Source of the DNA: Lachnospiraceae bacterium
GTDB lineage: Bacteria; Bacillota; Clostridia; Lachnospirales; Lachnospiraceae
Reading direction: 5' to 3'
Length of the DNA: 64,000 nt
Assembly (NCBI GenBank): GCA_014804655.1
Contig: JAAUZK010000010.1
Coordinates: 126,502-190,501, forward strand
Shown in pieces: positions 1-9,261 of this stretch. Position 1 is the stretch's first letter. Each line of letters opens with the position of its first letter. The notes below the pieces were generated by a model, which did not search any database, had not been told where the DNA came from, and was given only the letters and a program-made list of their open reading frames with translations. Made by a program: the position numbers and the translations under genes.

Positions 1-2
1 AA

Positions 3-1430
3 ATTTGTGATCAAATAAAGTATGGTAAAGTTGTTGTTCTTTATGATTCCGTAAAAGAAGCACAGAGGGTAGTAAAAAAGTTGCAAGAGTACAATGCCAA
101 TCTTGTGGGGACTTGCGCGCTAGGAAATGGAAATGATACACAAATTTTGTCAGAGAAATCATTCGCATTAGAAGAGGTATTAGCGAGAGAAAATCAATAC
201 AATATTGTTTTGGCATCTTCAAAAGGATATTATGAAAAAAGCATATTGGATTTGCCTAATATGAATATTGACATTTTTGTTCCATCTGAGGATATATTTT
301 ATTCTTCCTTTCTTGTAATTACGATAGGATATTTGGGATTATATTTGAATAAAGCATTACGTAAGGGTAAAAAAATTATATTGTATGGAACCGAATCCTA
401 CTTTACAAATGCGTGGATGAATTTTTTGCATACTTTGGGAGTAAATTTGGACAAACTGGTAGATAACTGTGAGAATATGCAGAATATGGTTTACAGTGTG
501 TATGAGCTTGCTTATGAGAATCCAAAAGACACATATATAATTATAAACAAGGAGGTAAATAAGTGGTCGGAAGCCTGTGAACTTATAGAAAGTTTAGGTT
601 TTTCAGATTTTAATGAAATGTATACAGGGTTATATGCAGTTTCGTATCGACATCTTCCATATATAACAGATATATCACTTGGATACGTTACATCAGAACT
701 TTTGAAAAATACAGAATGTGAAGGGTTTCGTATATATGGAGAAGTGGGAGAGGAAAAATACAAAATAGTTACATTGGGTGGGTCCACGACTACGTCGGAG
801 GCCTTTAGAGTCCCGTGTTGGCCCGAATTATTGTTTAAGAAATTAATAGAAGAAGGTCATGAAATTGTTATTTATAATGGAGGTGTAGATGGATATACAG
901 CGGCTGATGAGCTACATAAACTAATACGCGACGTAAGCTGTATAAAACCTGATCTGGTCATCAGTTTTTCAGGAATAAATAACCGCAGAAGGTCAGTATA
1001 TCCATATGTATCATCACATTTAATCAATGTTTTTGAGGAAATATGTCATGATGGATTATGTAAGGGACTAAAAAATGAAGTTATGAGCACGGCACAAATT
1101 TGGATACAACAAGAGCAAATGATGCGCGAGATCAGTGAGAATGTCTATAACGCAAAATTTATTTGTTTTGTACAACCTGTATATATCTCTAAGGAGAAAT
1201 TGTTGCCATGGGAACGATTGCAATTTGTAAATGTTGATGGAAATAGGGAGTTTTCCTTAAAATTTAGGAAAGAGGTATCGGAGTTGGCAAAACAATTTGC
1301 TTGGATGGTAGATATGCAGGATTTTTTTGATGAATATCCGGATGTTTTTTTTGACAGTATGCATGTGTATGAAAAAGGCAATCAAATGATAGCGGATGAA
1401 ATATATAATTATATAAAAGAAGGGTTGTAA
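3..1430 (+). CDS. SGNH/GDSL-family hydrolase or acyltransferase with N-terminal Rossmann-like domains (5' partial)
   Basis: The reading frame is open from the first base of the window, so the true start lies upstream; the TTG at 81 is not a convincing start. The C-terminal half (from about position 765) carries the SGNH blocks: block I GGST in VTLGGSTTT, block II NGGVDGYTA, block III SGINN, and the terminal D-x-x-H as DSMH near 1353. Such enzymes remove or transfer O-acyl groups on carbohydrates. The N-terminal part looks like two Rossmann-like segments: one beginning KVVVLYDSVKEA at the window edge and a second beginning KKIILYGTE near 370, the latter resembling the module repeated across this locus. 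The stop lies 7 bases before the carbamoyltransferase start, so the two are probably co-transcribed. Likely role: O-acetylation or deacetylation of the surface glycan. The fold assignment is solid; substrate and direction are inferred. Confidence 0.75.
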   Translation: MCDQIKYGKVVVLYDSVKEAQRVVKKLQEYNANLVGTCALGNGNDTQILSEKSFALEEVLARENQYNIVLASSKGYYEKSILDLPNMNIDIFVPSEDIFYSSFLVITIGYLGLYLNKALRKGKKIILYGTESYFTNAWMNFLHTLGVNLDKLVDNCENMQNMVYSVYELAYENPKDTYIIINKEVNKWSEACELIESLGFSDFNEMYTGLYAVSYRHLPYITDISLGYVTSELLKNTECEGFRIYGEVGEEKYKIVTLGGSTTTSEAFRVPCWPELLFKKLIEEGHEIVIYNGGVDGYTAADELHKLIRDVSCIKPDLVISFSGINNRRRSVYPYVSSHLINVFEEICHDGLCKGLKNEVMSTAQIWIQQEQMMREISENVYNAKFICFVQPVYISKEKLLPWERLQFVNVDGNREFSLKFRKEVSELAKQFAWMVDMQDFFDEYPDVFFDSMHVYEKGNQMIADEIYNYIKEGL

Positions 1431-1437
1431 AATACAA

Positions 1438-3285
1438 ATGTATATTTTGGGAATTTCAGCATTATACCATGATTCGGCAGCGGCATTGATTAAAGATGGT
1501 AATATTATTGCAGCAGTACAAGAAGAGCGATTTACAAGGAAAAAGCATGATATGGGGATTCCATTCCATGCAATTAAATATTGTATGGAATATGCCGGAA
1601 TTACATCGGAAGATTTGGAATGTGTTGTGTATTATGACAATCCTATAATGACCTTGGATCGTTTTGCGAAAAATGCACTGGCACTGGGAGAAAAAAGCGA
1701 TAGGTTAATTGCACGAACCTTTGAATCAATGCATTCTAAAAAAATATGGATACATAAAGAAATTGAAAAAGCGATTGGCGGTTTGGGAAAACGAGGGAAA
1801 CTATTAGTAACAGAGCACCACATTTCCCACGCTGCTTCCGCTTTTTATCCATCTCCGTTTACCGATGCAATCATTCTTACAGTTGATGGTGTGGGAGAAT
1901 GGGCAACTACTACTATAGGTGTCGGGCATGGGAGGGAAATATCTTTATTTGAGCAAATATCATATCCGCATTCTTTGGGTCTCTTATATAGCGCATTTAC
2001 TTACTTTTGCGGGTTTAAAGTGAATTCGGGAGATTACAAATTTATGGGTTTAGCGCCCTATGGTAAGCCAATTTATTATGAAGTCTTAAAAAAGGAAATT
2101 ATTGATGTAAAAGCTGATGGCTCTTATCGCTTGAATTTGGATTATTTTGATTTTCAAAATGGCGGAACTATGATTCAAGAAGACAAATTCGCGCAGTTGT
2201 TTGGTGGTGGAAGAAGAAAGCCGGAGGAACAGATTACCAGAAGAGAAATGGATATTGCGGCATCTGTACAGAAATTAACCGAAGAGATTATACTTCAGCT
2301 TGCCAGCCACGCAAAGAAAGTATATGGGTGCGATATTCCTAACATAGTACTTGCTGGCGGATGTGCATTGAACTGTGTGGCAAATGGAAAACTCTTGAGA
2401 GAAAAGATTTTCGATAATATTTGGATACAACCTGCTGCGGGGGATGCCGGTGGAGCGTTAGGAGCAGCATTGTATGCATATTATATGATATACCAAAAGG
2501 AACGTCATGTGAAACTGCCAGACAAGCAGGATGGCAGTTATTTAGGACCGGCATATTCTGTAAAAGAAATTAAAGAATATTTAGATGAAAAACAATATGT
2601 ATACCATGAGATTATAGAAATGAAAGATTTTTATAAAAGGGCTGCGCATGAGTTGGCTTTGGGCAAAGTGGTCGGTTTATTTCACGGAAGAATGGAATAT
2701 GGACCGCGTGCCTTAGGGAATCGTAGTATTGTGGCGGATCCTCGCTCACAGAAGATGCAGTCCAAATTAAATCTAAAGATAAAGTATAGAGAATCGTTTC
2801 GGCCATTTGCACCTGCTGTATTAGAAGAACGCTTAGAGGACTATTTTGAACTGCATTCTCCCAGTCCATATATGCTGTTGGTAGATCAGGTGAAAAAGGA
2901 AAGACAAGAAGCATTTGATTTGGATAGATTATTTGAGGCATCAGGTGATAATATGCTTCCGATCGTAAATGAGATGCGGTCGGATATTCCGGCAGTTACA
3001 CATGTGGATTATAGTGCCAGAATTCAGACTGTAAACAGGGAGTGTAATGAACATTTCTATAATCTCATAAAGTCTTTTGAAGAAGAAACAGGATGTGGGG
3101 TTGTTGTAAACACCTCTTTTAATGTGCGTGGAGAGCCTATTGTTTGCACTCCTGAAGAAGCTTGTACCTGTTTTATGAGGACACAGATGGATGTACTGCT
3201 TTTAGAGAATATTATTCTTTATAAGGAAGAACAAAATGAATGGGAAGAGGGTGAAGACTGGAGGAATGAATATGAACTTGACTAG
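1438..3285 (+). CDS. Carbamoyltransferase, NodU/CmcH family
   Basis: This 615-residue protein has the full NodU/CmcH length. The N-terminal ASKHA-type domain opens with MYILGISALYHDSAAAL, and a His-rich stretch (EHHISHAASAFYPS, near residue 126) matches the metal/ATP site of the family. The C-terminal YrdC-like part shows GRMEYGPRALGNRSI (near 415) and NTSFNVRGEPIV (near 558), both family signatures. The enzyme makes carbamoyl-adenylate from carbamoyl phosphate and ATP and transfers the carbamoyl group to a hydroxyl, here probably of a glycan sugar, in the cytoplasm. It sits between an SGNH protein and a small unknown gene whose start overlaps its end, within one long operon-like array. It is a decorating enzyme; which sugar it modifies cannot be read from the sequence. 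Confidence 0.9.
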   Translation: MYILGISALYHDSAAALIKDGNIIAAVQEERFTRKKHDMGIPFHAIKYCMEYAGITSEDLECVVYYDNPIMTLDRFAKNALALGEKSDRLIARTFESMHSKKIWIHKEIEKAIGGLGKRGKLLVTEHHISHAASAFYPSPFTDAIILTVDGVGEWATTTIGVGHGREISLFEQISYPHSLGLLYSAFTYFCGFKVNSGDYKFMGLAPYGKPIYYEVLKKEIIDVKADGSYRLNLDYFDFQNGGTMIQEDKFAQLFGGGRRKPEEQITRREMDIAASVQKLTEEIILQLASHAKKVYGCDIPNIVLAGGCALNCVANGKLLREKIFDNIWIQPAAGDAGGALGAALYAYYMIYQKERHVKLPDKQDGSYLGPAYSVKEIKEYLDEKQYVYHEIIEMKDFYKRAAHELALGKVVGLFHGRMEYGPRALGNRSIVADPRSQKMQSKLNLKIKYRESFRPFAPAVLEERLEDYFELHSPSPYMLLVDQVKKERQEAFDLDRLFEASGDNMLPIVNEMRSDIPAVTHVDYSARIQTVNRECNEHFYNLIKSFEEETGCGVVVNTSFNVRGEPIVCTPEEACTCFMRTQMDVLLLENIILYKEEQNEWEEGEDWRNEYELD

Positions 3286-3628
3286 TGATGAAGAAAGAAT
3301 GTATGCATGGGCGGTCAGACAGTATAATCAACAGGCAGAAGATAGAGTGTTTTCTAAATTTGATTCCGAGGCAGAAAGTTATTATGAAAAGCGTAAGGAG
3401 AAAAGAGGAGCTGTTGAATATAGTTTTGAAACCTTTGCCGAGTTAAAAGATATGTTTAGCGGTGTATGGGGAGAAGAGAACTTGATGCAGGAGATGATAT
3501 TGATATCCGCTGTGACTGCAATGAAATATAAACCGAAGCTAGTTGAAGAGGAAGGGGCAACTATAAGGATAGCAAAGGATAGGATATCGGATTCAACGGA
3601 GATACCGGAGTATGTATATGTGTTTTGA
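3272..3628 (+). CDS. Small uncharacterised protein (118 aa), glycan locus
   Basis: I do not recognise this family. I prefer the ATG at 3272 because GGAGG at 3260-3264 sits 7 bases upstream; in-frame starts at 3236 and 3266 have poorer spacing. This gives a 14-bp overlap with the carbamoyltransferase, suggesting translational coupling. The protein is soluble, highly charged and apparently mostly helical (DEERMYAWAVRQYNQQ, then a Glu/Lys-rich central segment), with no signal peptide, membrane segment or cysteine pattern. It ends in a short beta-like stretch EYVYVF. The coupling suggests a partner or accessory of the carbamoyltransferase, but that is inference. Confidence 0.65.
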   Translation: MNLTSDEERMYAWAVRQYNQQAEDRVFSKFDSEAESYYEKRKEKRGAVEYSFETFAELKDMFSGVWGEENLMQEMILISAVTAMKYKPKLVEEEGATIRIAKDRISDSTEIPEYVYVF

Positions 3629-3661
3629 TATTATGGGAATTGATAGAAGGAAAGGAATAGT

Positions 3662-4573
3662 ATGAATGAGAAAAAAATCTTGCGCTGTCAAAGTAAGAAA
3701 AAAGCATTGGTAGATATCATGGTTCTTACTTATAACCATGAAAGGTATATAGGACAAGCTCTTGATAGCATATTAATGCAACAGACAGATTTCCCTTATA
3801 GAATAGTAGTTGGCGAAGATTGTTCTACAGATAATACAAGGGAAATTGTATTAGATTATTATGAAAGATTTTCAGATAAAATGGAGGTTGTTTTATGGGA
3901 GAAGAATGTTGGTGTTCTTCAGAATGATTTGGAAATTATGAGAAAATGTGATGCAAAATATATTGCAAGTCTGGAAGGTGATGATTATTGGACAGATAAA
4001 CATAAGTTACAAAAACAGGTCTTTTTTTTAGAGTCGCATCAGAACTATATTGGAACAGCGCATAATGTTCGATGTGTTGATCAATGGGGAGAACTATTGC
4101 ACAGAGATTTCCGGTTTTATCCTGTCTGTGAAGAACATATTTACGGAAAGAAACAGGCGTTAAAGCATGAGCTGATTTCTCAGACGGCAAGTCTTGTTTA
4201 TAGAAATGTATATAAAGAATGGAAGGATAGTCAATGGGAATTTTATCTTAAAAGTAATATAAATGGGGATTTGGTTGGACAGACTTTTTTGGGTATGCAG
4301 GGAGATGTGTATTTCTTTAGAGAAATAATGGCAGATCATCGAAGGAGTTTCGAGGGCGATAGTTGGACTAGCAAAACTAGTGGCAGAAATATGCTATTTT
4401 ATAATTATGTGGTTTGGAAAAAATTGGATCAATATTTGGCAGCGCAATATGGGGTAGGCATAAATACAGAAAATATGTGGGATTTTTTGTGGAGCGAGGG
4501 TAAGAGAAGACTGTTATGTGATTTTAATATAAAAAATTTGAAAGTTTGTTGTCAACTATTGTTTAATAAGTGA
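3662..4573 (+). CDS. Glycosyltransferase family 2
   Basis: This is a GT-A fold glycosyltransferase of 303 residues. It starts with the classical GT2 nucleotide-binding strand (VDIMVLTYNHERYIGQALDSI), followed by GEDCSTDNTREIV and the acidic metal/nucleotide motif in SLEGDDYW near residue 105. There is no membrane segment, so it is a cytoplasmic or peripheral enzyme adding a sugar from an NDP-sugar donor. An AAAGGAA ribosome binding site precedes the ATG. The stop overlaps the GTG that opens the next reading frame. Donor and acceptor sugars cannot be told from sequence. Unlike most of its neighbours it lacks the repeated Rossmann-like module. Confidence 0.88.
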   Translation: MNEKKILRCQSKKKALVDIMVLTYNHERYIGQALDSILMQQTDFPYRIVVGEDCSTDNTREIVLDYYERFSDKMEVVLWEKNVGVLQNDLEIMRKCDAKYIASLEGDDYWTDKHKLQKQVFFLESHQNYIGTAHNVRCVDQWGELLHRDFRFYPVCEEHIYGKKQALKHELISQTASLVYRNVYKEWKDSQWEFYLKSNINGDLVGQTFLGMQGDVYFFREIMADHRRSFEGDSWTSKTSGRNMLFYNYVVWKKLDQYLAAQYGVGINTENMWDFLWSEGKRRLLCDFNIKNLKVCCQLLFNK

Positions 4574-4599
4574 TAGGGAGAGGGGCAGAAGTTAATATA

Positions 4600-5751
4600 A
4601 TGCGAGGAAAATATCTTAGTAGTTATGATGCTGTTTTAGTAAATAATGAATTACTTCTTTTTAATAGCGCATGTGGTCTTTTAATGAAGTACAATGTAGA
4701 AGATTTTTCGTACAAAGTGGAAGCTCAGATTAAGTATGATAAGGCATGTGTGAAAAGACTGATTAAGGCAGGTCGGGATATTTTTTTAGTTTTTCTTAAC
4801 AAAAAAGGTATTATTAAATATAATTTGGATACACATATAACTGAGATTTATGGAGGAGATGATACGCTTTTGGAAAAGCATCAAAAAATATGGGGTGCTT
4901 TTATTAATGATTGCAATATTTGGTTATTTCCAACATATATTTCCGGAAAAATAGCTTTTTTTAATATTCGGACAAAAAAACAAGAAGAATATATGTCGAT
5001 TAAAAATCTTTTTAAATTAAAAGGTATCGCACTAAAAGAAGAAGATTATGTTTCAAATCTACATCAACTTGGAAATAAAATTTGGGCGGCTGTTTGTGGA
5101 ACGACATATGTTTTTTCATTTAGTCTTGTTGACAAAAAGATGCAAATTTTTGATACAAAGTGTGATGATATTACGAGTTTTCATTATGATGGTAAAGATT
5201 TTTGGATATATACTGCCAAGGAAAGATGTATAATAAATTGGAACCCAGAATACGGGCAATGTGAAGAATATTATATAGACTCGGAAGTGAATATTGGGGA
5301 AGATGAATGTTTTTGGTTTATATGTAGTGCATATAATAAAATTTTTATGATTCCCTATCTTGATTACAATATCTTAGTTATAGAAAGAAATTCTGGAATA
5401 TGTTCCTCGTTGGGGTTTGCAGAACATTTCTTTCGGGTGGATAACAAGTTATCGTTAAGCCTTTTTGGAGGCTGTCTAATGCAAAAAAATAAATTAATAT
5501 TATTGCCTAATGCAGTGAATCAGATAGTTATATGTAATTTGATTAATAATAAGATTGAGTTTTGTGAAGGCAAATTATATCAAAAAGATTATGAGAGATA
5601 TTATTTGCTGGAAGTGTTTGGTGCGGAGATTTATATGGAGGTAGCTGAGTATCCCCTGGAACAGTTTATAGGAGTATTAAAAATGTATAATAATAGTACA
5701 CAATGTAATTCAAAAGAAAATGTTGGAAAGAAAATTTATAAAAACATGTAA
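4600..5751 (+). CDS. Beta-propeller-like protein of unknown function
   Basis: A protein of 383 residues if it starts at the ATG at 4600; a GTG at 4570 overlapping the preceding stop is possible, but the purine-rich GGGAGAGGGG at 4577-4586 lies inside that longer version. The chain is a series of short hydrophobic beta strands with recurring units such as DIFLVFLNKKGIIKYNL, NIWLFPTYISGKIAFFN, KIWAAVCGTTYVFSF and KIFMIPYLDYNILVIE. This is the spacing of a 6- or 7-bladed propeller (NHL/Kelch-like) without a named repeat signature. No signal peptide is present, so it appears cytoplasmic. Its place between a GT2 and a membrane-anchored Rossmann-like protein suggests a scaffold or glycan-binding role; function unknown. 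Confidence 0.7.
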   Translation: MRGKYLSSYDAVLVNNELLLFNSACGLLMKYNVEDFSYKVEAQIKYDKACVKRLIKAGRDIFLVFLNKKGIIKYNLDTHITEIYGGDDTLLEKHQKIWGAFINDCNIWLFPTYISGKIAFFNIRTKKQEEYMSIKNLFKLKGIALKEEDYVSNLHQLGNKIWAAVCGTTYVFSFSLVDKKMQIFDTKCDDITSFHYDGKDFWIYTAKERCIINWNPEYGQCEEYYIDSEVNIGEDECFWFICSAYNKIFMIPYLDYNILVIERNSGICSSLGFAEHFFRVDNKLSLSLFGGCLMQKNKLILLPNAVNQIVICNLINNKIEFCEGKLYQKDYERYYLLEVFGAEIYMEVAEYPLEQFIGVLKMYNNSTQCNSKENVGKKIYKNM

Positions 5752-5774
5752 ATTTGTATAAAAGAGGGGAATTT

Positions 5775-6284
5775 ATGCCAAAGATTTTTTTAATAGGTTG
5801 TATTACGCTTGGTGGTTTGGGTATAGGGGCCTTTTTAGGATGGTATTTCACTGGACATAGATATTGCGTACAAATCAAGCATTTGAGAGAATTATCCGAA
5901 AAGTATCTTATGTGGGTACGATTATATGATATATGGATGATGGATGACGAACGAGGAAGAACAATCGAGGATTATTTAATTGCAAGAGGAAGCAGAAATA
6001 TTGCAATATATGGAATGTCGTACTTAGGGATTCGTCTATGCAGGCGGTTGAAGCAAAGAGGTATCATCAATGTCGAATATGCAATGGACAGCAATCCGCA
6101 GATTGAATTGCCCGATATAGTGATATATTATCCGGGAAGCGAGAAAAGAAATGTGGATTCAGTTATTGTAACTGCAATATATTCTTTTGATGCAATCAGA
6201 GAACGCTTACTTCAAAGAGGATATAAGCATGTATATGCAATAGATGAGATTTTATATGATTTGCTTAAAGATAATGCTGACTGA
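5775..6284 (+). CDS. Membrane-anchored Rossmann-like protein, copy 1
   Basis: I take the ATG at 5775, preceded by AGAGGGG at 5763-5769, rather than an upstream TTG. The 169-residue protein opens with one hydrophobic helix (about residues 3-22, glycine-rich, followed by positive and polar residues), then a helical linker with WVRLYDIWMMDDERGRTIEDYL. A Rossmann-like domain starts at about residue 74 with NIAIYGMSYLG and has an Asp in YAMDSNPQ; it ends with VTAIYSFDAI and AIDEILYDLL. No catalytic domain is attached. Closely similar proteins are at 18178 and 30712, and the nearest relative of its domain is the C-terminus of the adjacent GT4 (6373). I infer a membrane-attached docking or substrate-handling factor for the glycan enzymes. 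Confidence 0.72.
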   Translation: MPKIFLIGCITLGGLGIGAFLGWYFTGHRYCVQIKHLRELSEKYLMWVRLYDIWMMDDERGRTIEDYLIARGSRNIAIYGMSYLGIRLCRRLKQRGIINVEYAMDSNPQIELPDIVIYYPGSEKRNVDSVIVTAIYSFDAIRERLLQRGYKHVYAIDEILYDLLKDNAD

Positions 6285-6372
6285 TATTCTGCGCAATATA
6301 TAAAAGAGTAATAATAAAAGAATAAAAATATAGGATTGTACTTTATATGTAAAGCGAAAAGGGGCATTATAT

Positions 6373-7974
6373 ATGGATGAATTAAATGTTATGTATATAT
6401 GGAATGATACAACGATGGGGGGCGCATCGCAATCCTTATTGGATATGGTAAAAGGTATTCGGAACAAAGTGCAGCCTGTTGTAATTATGAAGGAAAAGAA
6501 TGTAATGGAAGAGTATCTGTCTGCCTTGGGAATTAAATATTATATTGTTCCATTTCCAAGAGATCAATGTCTAATTAATACGGCGACTGTAGGAAGGGCC
6601 GAACAAAATTTTGCAGATGATTATGAAGCAGCCTTAAAACTTATAGAAATTATACATAAAGAAAATATAAGGTTAATCCATATAAATTCCAGTACTGGCA
6701 ATGTGGGGGCTATTACGGCATTGATGATGAAAATACCATATGTATGGCATATAAGGGAATTTTTAGAGGAAGATTTTGGATGTGAATTTTTGGACAAGAA
6801 ATTGAAAGGTGAATTGTTTTCCAGAGCAAGTACACTTGTGGCCATATCAGATTGCGTTCAGCAGTCTTACATAAGAAAATATCAAGTAACCCCAGTTCGG
6901 ATATATAATGGGATAGATATAAATAAATTTAAGAAAGAGCTAAAGAGTACTATAATTTCAAAGTCAATTTTTTTGTTTGCAGGAATGATCACACCTGAAA
7001 AGGGGCAGTTTGATGCAATTAAAGCAGTTGAACTTATGATTAATAGGGGATATAGAGACATTAGGTTGAATATTGTAGGAGATGGTAGAGAAAATTATGT
7101 TGCAAGTTTAAAAAAGTATGTTTTAGAAAGAAGATTGGAGAATAATATTCGATTTTTTCCATTTCAAAAAGATTTAGCCAATTTTAGGGAAGAAGCAACC
7201 TATTCTATTACAGGGTCAAAATATGAAGCGCTTGGCAGAACCACGATAGAAGCAATGTTGGCCGGAAACATAGTAATAGGGGCCGATACAGGAGGAACAA
7301 GAGAAATCATAGGAGAAGCGCAGGAAAGAGGGTATTTATACAGGCAAGGTGATTACAAAAATTTAGCTGAAATAATGCAGAAAGCAATGGAGGAGCCGAT
7401 TGATAGTAAGATGAAGCGGCGAATGTATGCTCAGGAATATGCAACAGTTACTTTTGATTTACAGAATTACTGCGCAGAAATAATTACATTGTATGAAAAC
7501 ATTCTAAATAAAAAAAGCAATTTGAGTAGTGATCTGTTTTTATTTCAATTGCAGAAACGCTATACAGAGATAGAGAATAAACGTTATAAAAGATTAGAAG
7601 CGACATTCGGGCAGACCTCACAATGGTTACATATCAGACAGAGCGGTTATTCTCTTTCATCTTACTTTGAGAATCATAATATAAAGGAAATAGCTATTTA
7701 TGGAATGGCATATTTAGGATGGAGTTTATACAATGAACTAAAAAACAGTTCTATAAAAATAAGCTATGTAATGGACAGAAATTCTGGTGCAGTTGGAGAT
7801 TCGCTTATGTTGATTAATCCGGATGACGAGCTACTTCCTAAAGTGGACGCAATAGTAGTGACAGTGGTATCACAGCAGGAAGAATTGGTTCGATGGCTGA
7901 AAACCAGATGTTCGTATTGTGTGATTGGTCTGATAGAGATCCTGAATTCTGTTTATGCAGCTATAGAAGATTGA
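6373..7974 (+). CDS. Glycosyltransferase family 4 with C-terminal Rossmann-like domain
   Basis: A 533-residue protein with two parts. Residues 1 to about 385 are a GT-B fold GT4 enzyme: GGASQSLLDMV near the N-terminus, the IRIYNGIDINKF-type donor-domain opening, FAGMITPEKGQ, and the E-x7-E donor motif in YEALGRTTIEAM near residue 284. A helical linker (QWLHIRQSGYSLSSYFENH) then leads into a Rossmann-like domain from about residue 438 (EIAIYGMAYLG ... YVMDRNSG ... VDAIVVTVVS). Linker and domain closely resemble those of the membrane-anchored proteins at 5775 and 30712. The enzyme probably transfers a sugar to a lipid-linked acceptor at the inner membrane face; the extra domain may recruit it there. 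GT assignment is firm, the role of the tail is inference. Confidence 0.88.
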   Translation: MDELNVMYIWNDTTMGGASQSLLDMVKGIRNKVQPVVIMKEKNVMEEYLSALGIKYYIVPFPRDQCLINTATVGRAEQNFADDYEAALKLIEIIHKENIRLIHINSSTGNVGAITALMMKIPYVWHIREFLEEDFGCEFLDKKLKGELFSRASTLVAISDCVQQSYIRKYQVTPVRIYNGIDINKFKKELKSTIISKSIFLFAGMITPEKGQFDAIKAVELMINRGYRDIRLNIVGDGRENYVASLKKYVLERRLENNIRFFPFQKDLANFREEATYSITGSKYEALGRTTIEAMLAGNIVIGADTGGTREIIGEAQERGYLYRQGDYKNLAEIMQKAMEEPIDSKMKRRMYAQEYATVTFDLQNYCAEIITLYENILNKKSNLSSDLFLFQLQKRYTEIENKRYKRLEATFGQTSQWLHIRQSGYSLSSYFENHNIKEIAIYGMAYLGWSLYNELKNSSIKISYVMDRNSGAVGDSLMLINPDDELLPKVDAIVVTVVSQQEELVRWLKTRCSYCVIGLIEILNSVYAAIED

Positions 7975-7997
7975 GACATTGTGATAGGAGATAAAAA

Positions 7998-9188
7998 ATG
8001 GTTAAAGATTTGGAATTAATGAAGAATATTACGCCTCTGTTTGAAAAGCGGCTTGTTATTTGGGGAGCAGGTTATATGGGGCATTTAATTATAGAGGATA
8101 TTGTGGCTATGGGAGCAGGCTCGCAAGGAATTTATCTTTGTGACTCAGACAGCAGATTGTGGGGGAAGACAATCTTGGGGAATGAGATTTCATCACCTGA
8201 TAATGTTCAGCAGGAGATGGAAAAAGAAGGGTTAGAGAAATGTGTAATATTAGTAACTGTCTTATCAATAGATGCACAAAATGAAATTTTAGAAAATATT
8301 GAGAGACTATATGGAGACGATGTGGATGTTTATACTAAGTATGCAATTGAGTGGGGCATATATATGAATATAAAAAATCCATATATAAAAAAAGATTTTA
8401 GGGATAAAATGTTAATTGAACATGAAAAAAACAAATTACTTCGCGAAGAACATTCGTTGCAAAAGGATATAGCATTAAAATATTTTGCTCTTTTGCCATT
8501 GCATAACGATGAAATCATATTGATATATCAAAAAGGAAAAGTTGGTTCATCGTCGGTATATAGGAGCCTAAGAAATTATAATCGGAATGTATTGCATTGT
8601 CATACATTGGCAGATATAGGTGAAAAGGAAGACGATTTATGCAAATTATTGAATTTGAAATCTGGAAAAATAATTACTTTAGTACGAGATCCAATTGCAA
8701 GACGAATCTCTGAAATGTGGGAGAATATTGCAAGTATGGAGCGTTATAGTACAAATGTAGATTTCTCTGAAATTGAGAGCTACTATTTTAAGAAAGGTTT
8801 TTGGCATGGAGATGCAGAATGGTTTGATGAGCAAATAAAAACTTTTTTTAATATAGATATATTTGAATATCCGTTTGATACAGAAAAAGGATACACCATT
8901 ATAAAACAGGGGAATATAGAAGTATTATTATTGACATTGGAAAAACTAAATAATTTGGAGGAGGTAATAGGAAATTTTTTAGGGATTAAGAGTTTTCAGC
9001 TGTCAAGAAATAATGTAGGAAAAGAAAAATTATATCGTTTCGCATTTCAATCTTTTAAGAGAAATTTTACAATTTCTGAGGAAGAGATAGAAGAATTGTA
9101 TAGGAAGAGTAAATATATGAAATATTTTTATTCAGAACAGGAGAGGGAAGAATTTTATGCAAAATGGGTGAGTCATGTAAAGAAATAG
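7998..9188 (+). CDS. Rossmann-like domain fused to a sulfotransferase-like P-loop domain
   Basis: The N-terminal ~115 residues are the repeated Rossmann-like module (RLVIWGAGYMGHLI ... YLCDSDSRLWG). The C-terminal part resembles capsular-polysaccharide sulfotransferase-like proteins (similar to PF10364): a P-loop-type QKGKVGSSSVYRS near residue 178, fitting a 5'-phosphosulfate site, and a 3'-phosphate-type VRDPIARRISEMW near 229. If active it would transfer sulfate from PAPS to a glycan hydroxyl, which is uncommon in Firmicutes surface glycans. No PAPS biosynthesis genes occur in this window. TAGGAG precedes the ATG. A broken paralogue of its N-terminus lies at 26364. Fold assignment is fair; sulfation as the reaction is inference. 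Confidence 0.72.
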   Translation: MVKDLELMKNITPLFEKRLVIWGAGYMGHLIIEDIVAMGAGSQGIYLCDSDSRLWGKTILGNEISSPDNVQQEMEKEGLEKCVILVTVLSIDAQNEILENIERLYGDDVDVYTKYAIEWGIYMNIKNPYIKKDFRDKMLIEHEKNKLLREEHSLQKDIALKYFALLPLHNDEIILIYQKGKVGSSSVYRSLRNYNRNVLHCHTLADIGEKEDDLCKLLNLKSGKIITLVRDPIARRISEMWENIASMERYSTNVDFSEIESYYFKKGFWHGDAEWFDEQIKTFFNIDIFEYPFDTEKGYTIIKQGNIEVLLLTLEKLNNLEEVIGNFLGIKSFQLSRNNVGKEKLYRFAFQSFKRNFTISEEEIEELYRKSKYMKYFYSEQEREEFYAKWVSHVKK

Positions 9189-9261
9189 AATTTATTTTTT
9201 GAAATACACGGAACGAATGACCAGAAAGAGCTTATGTCGAACTGGGGGAGGGGTTAAGGAA

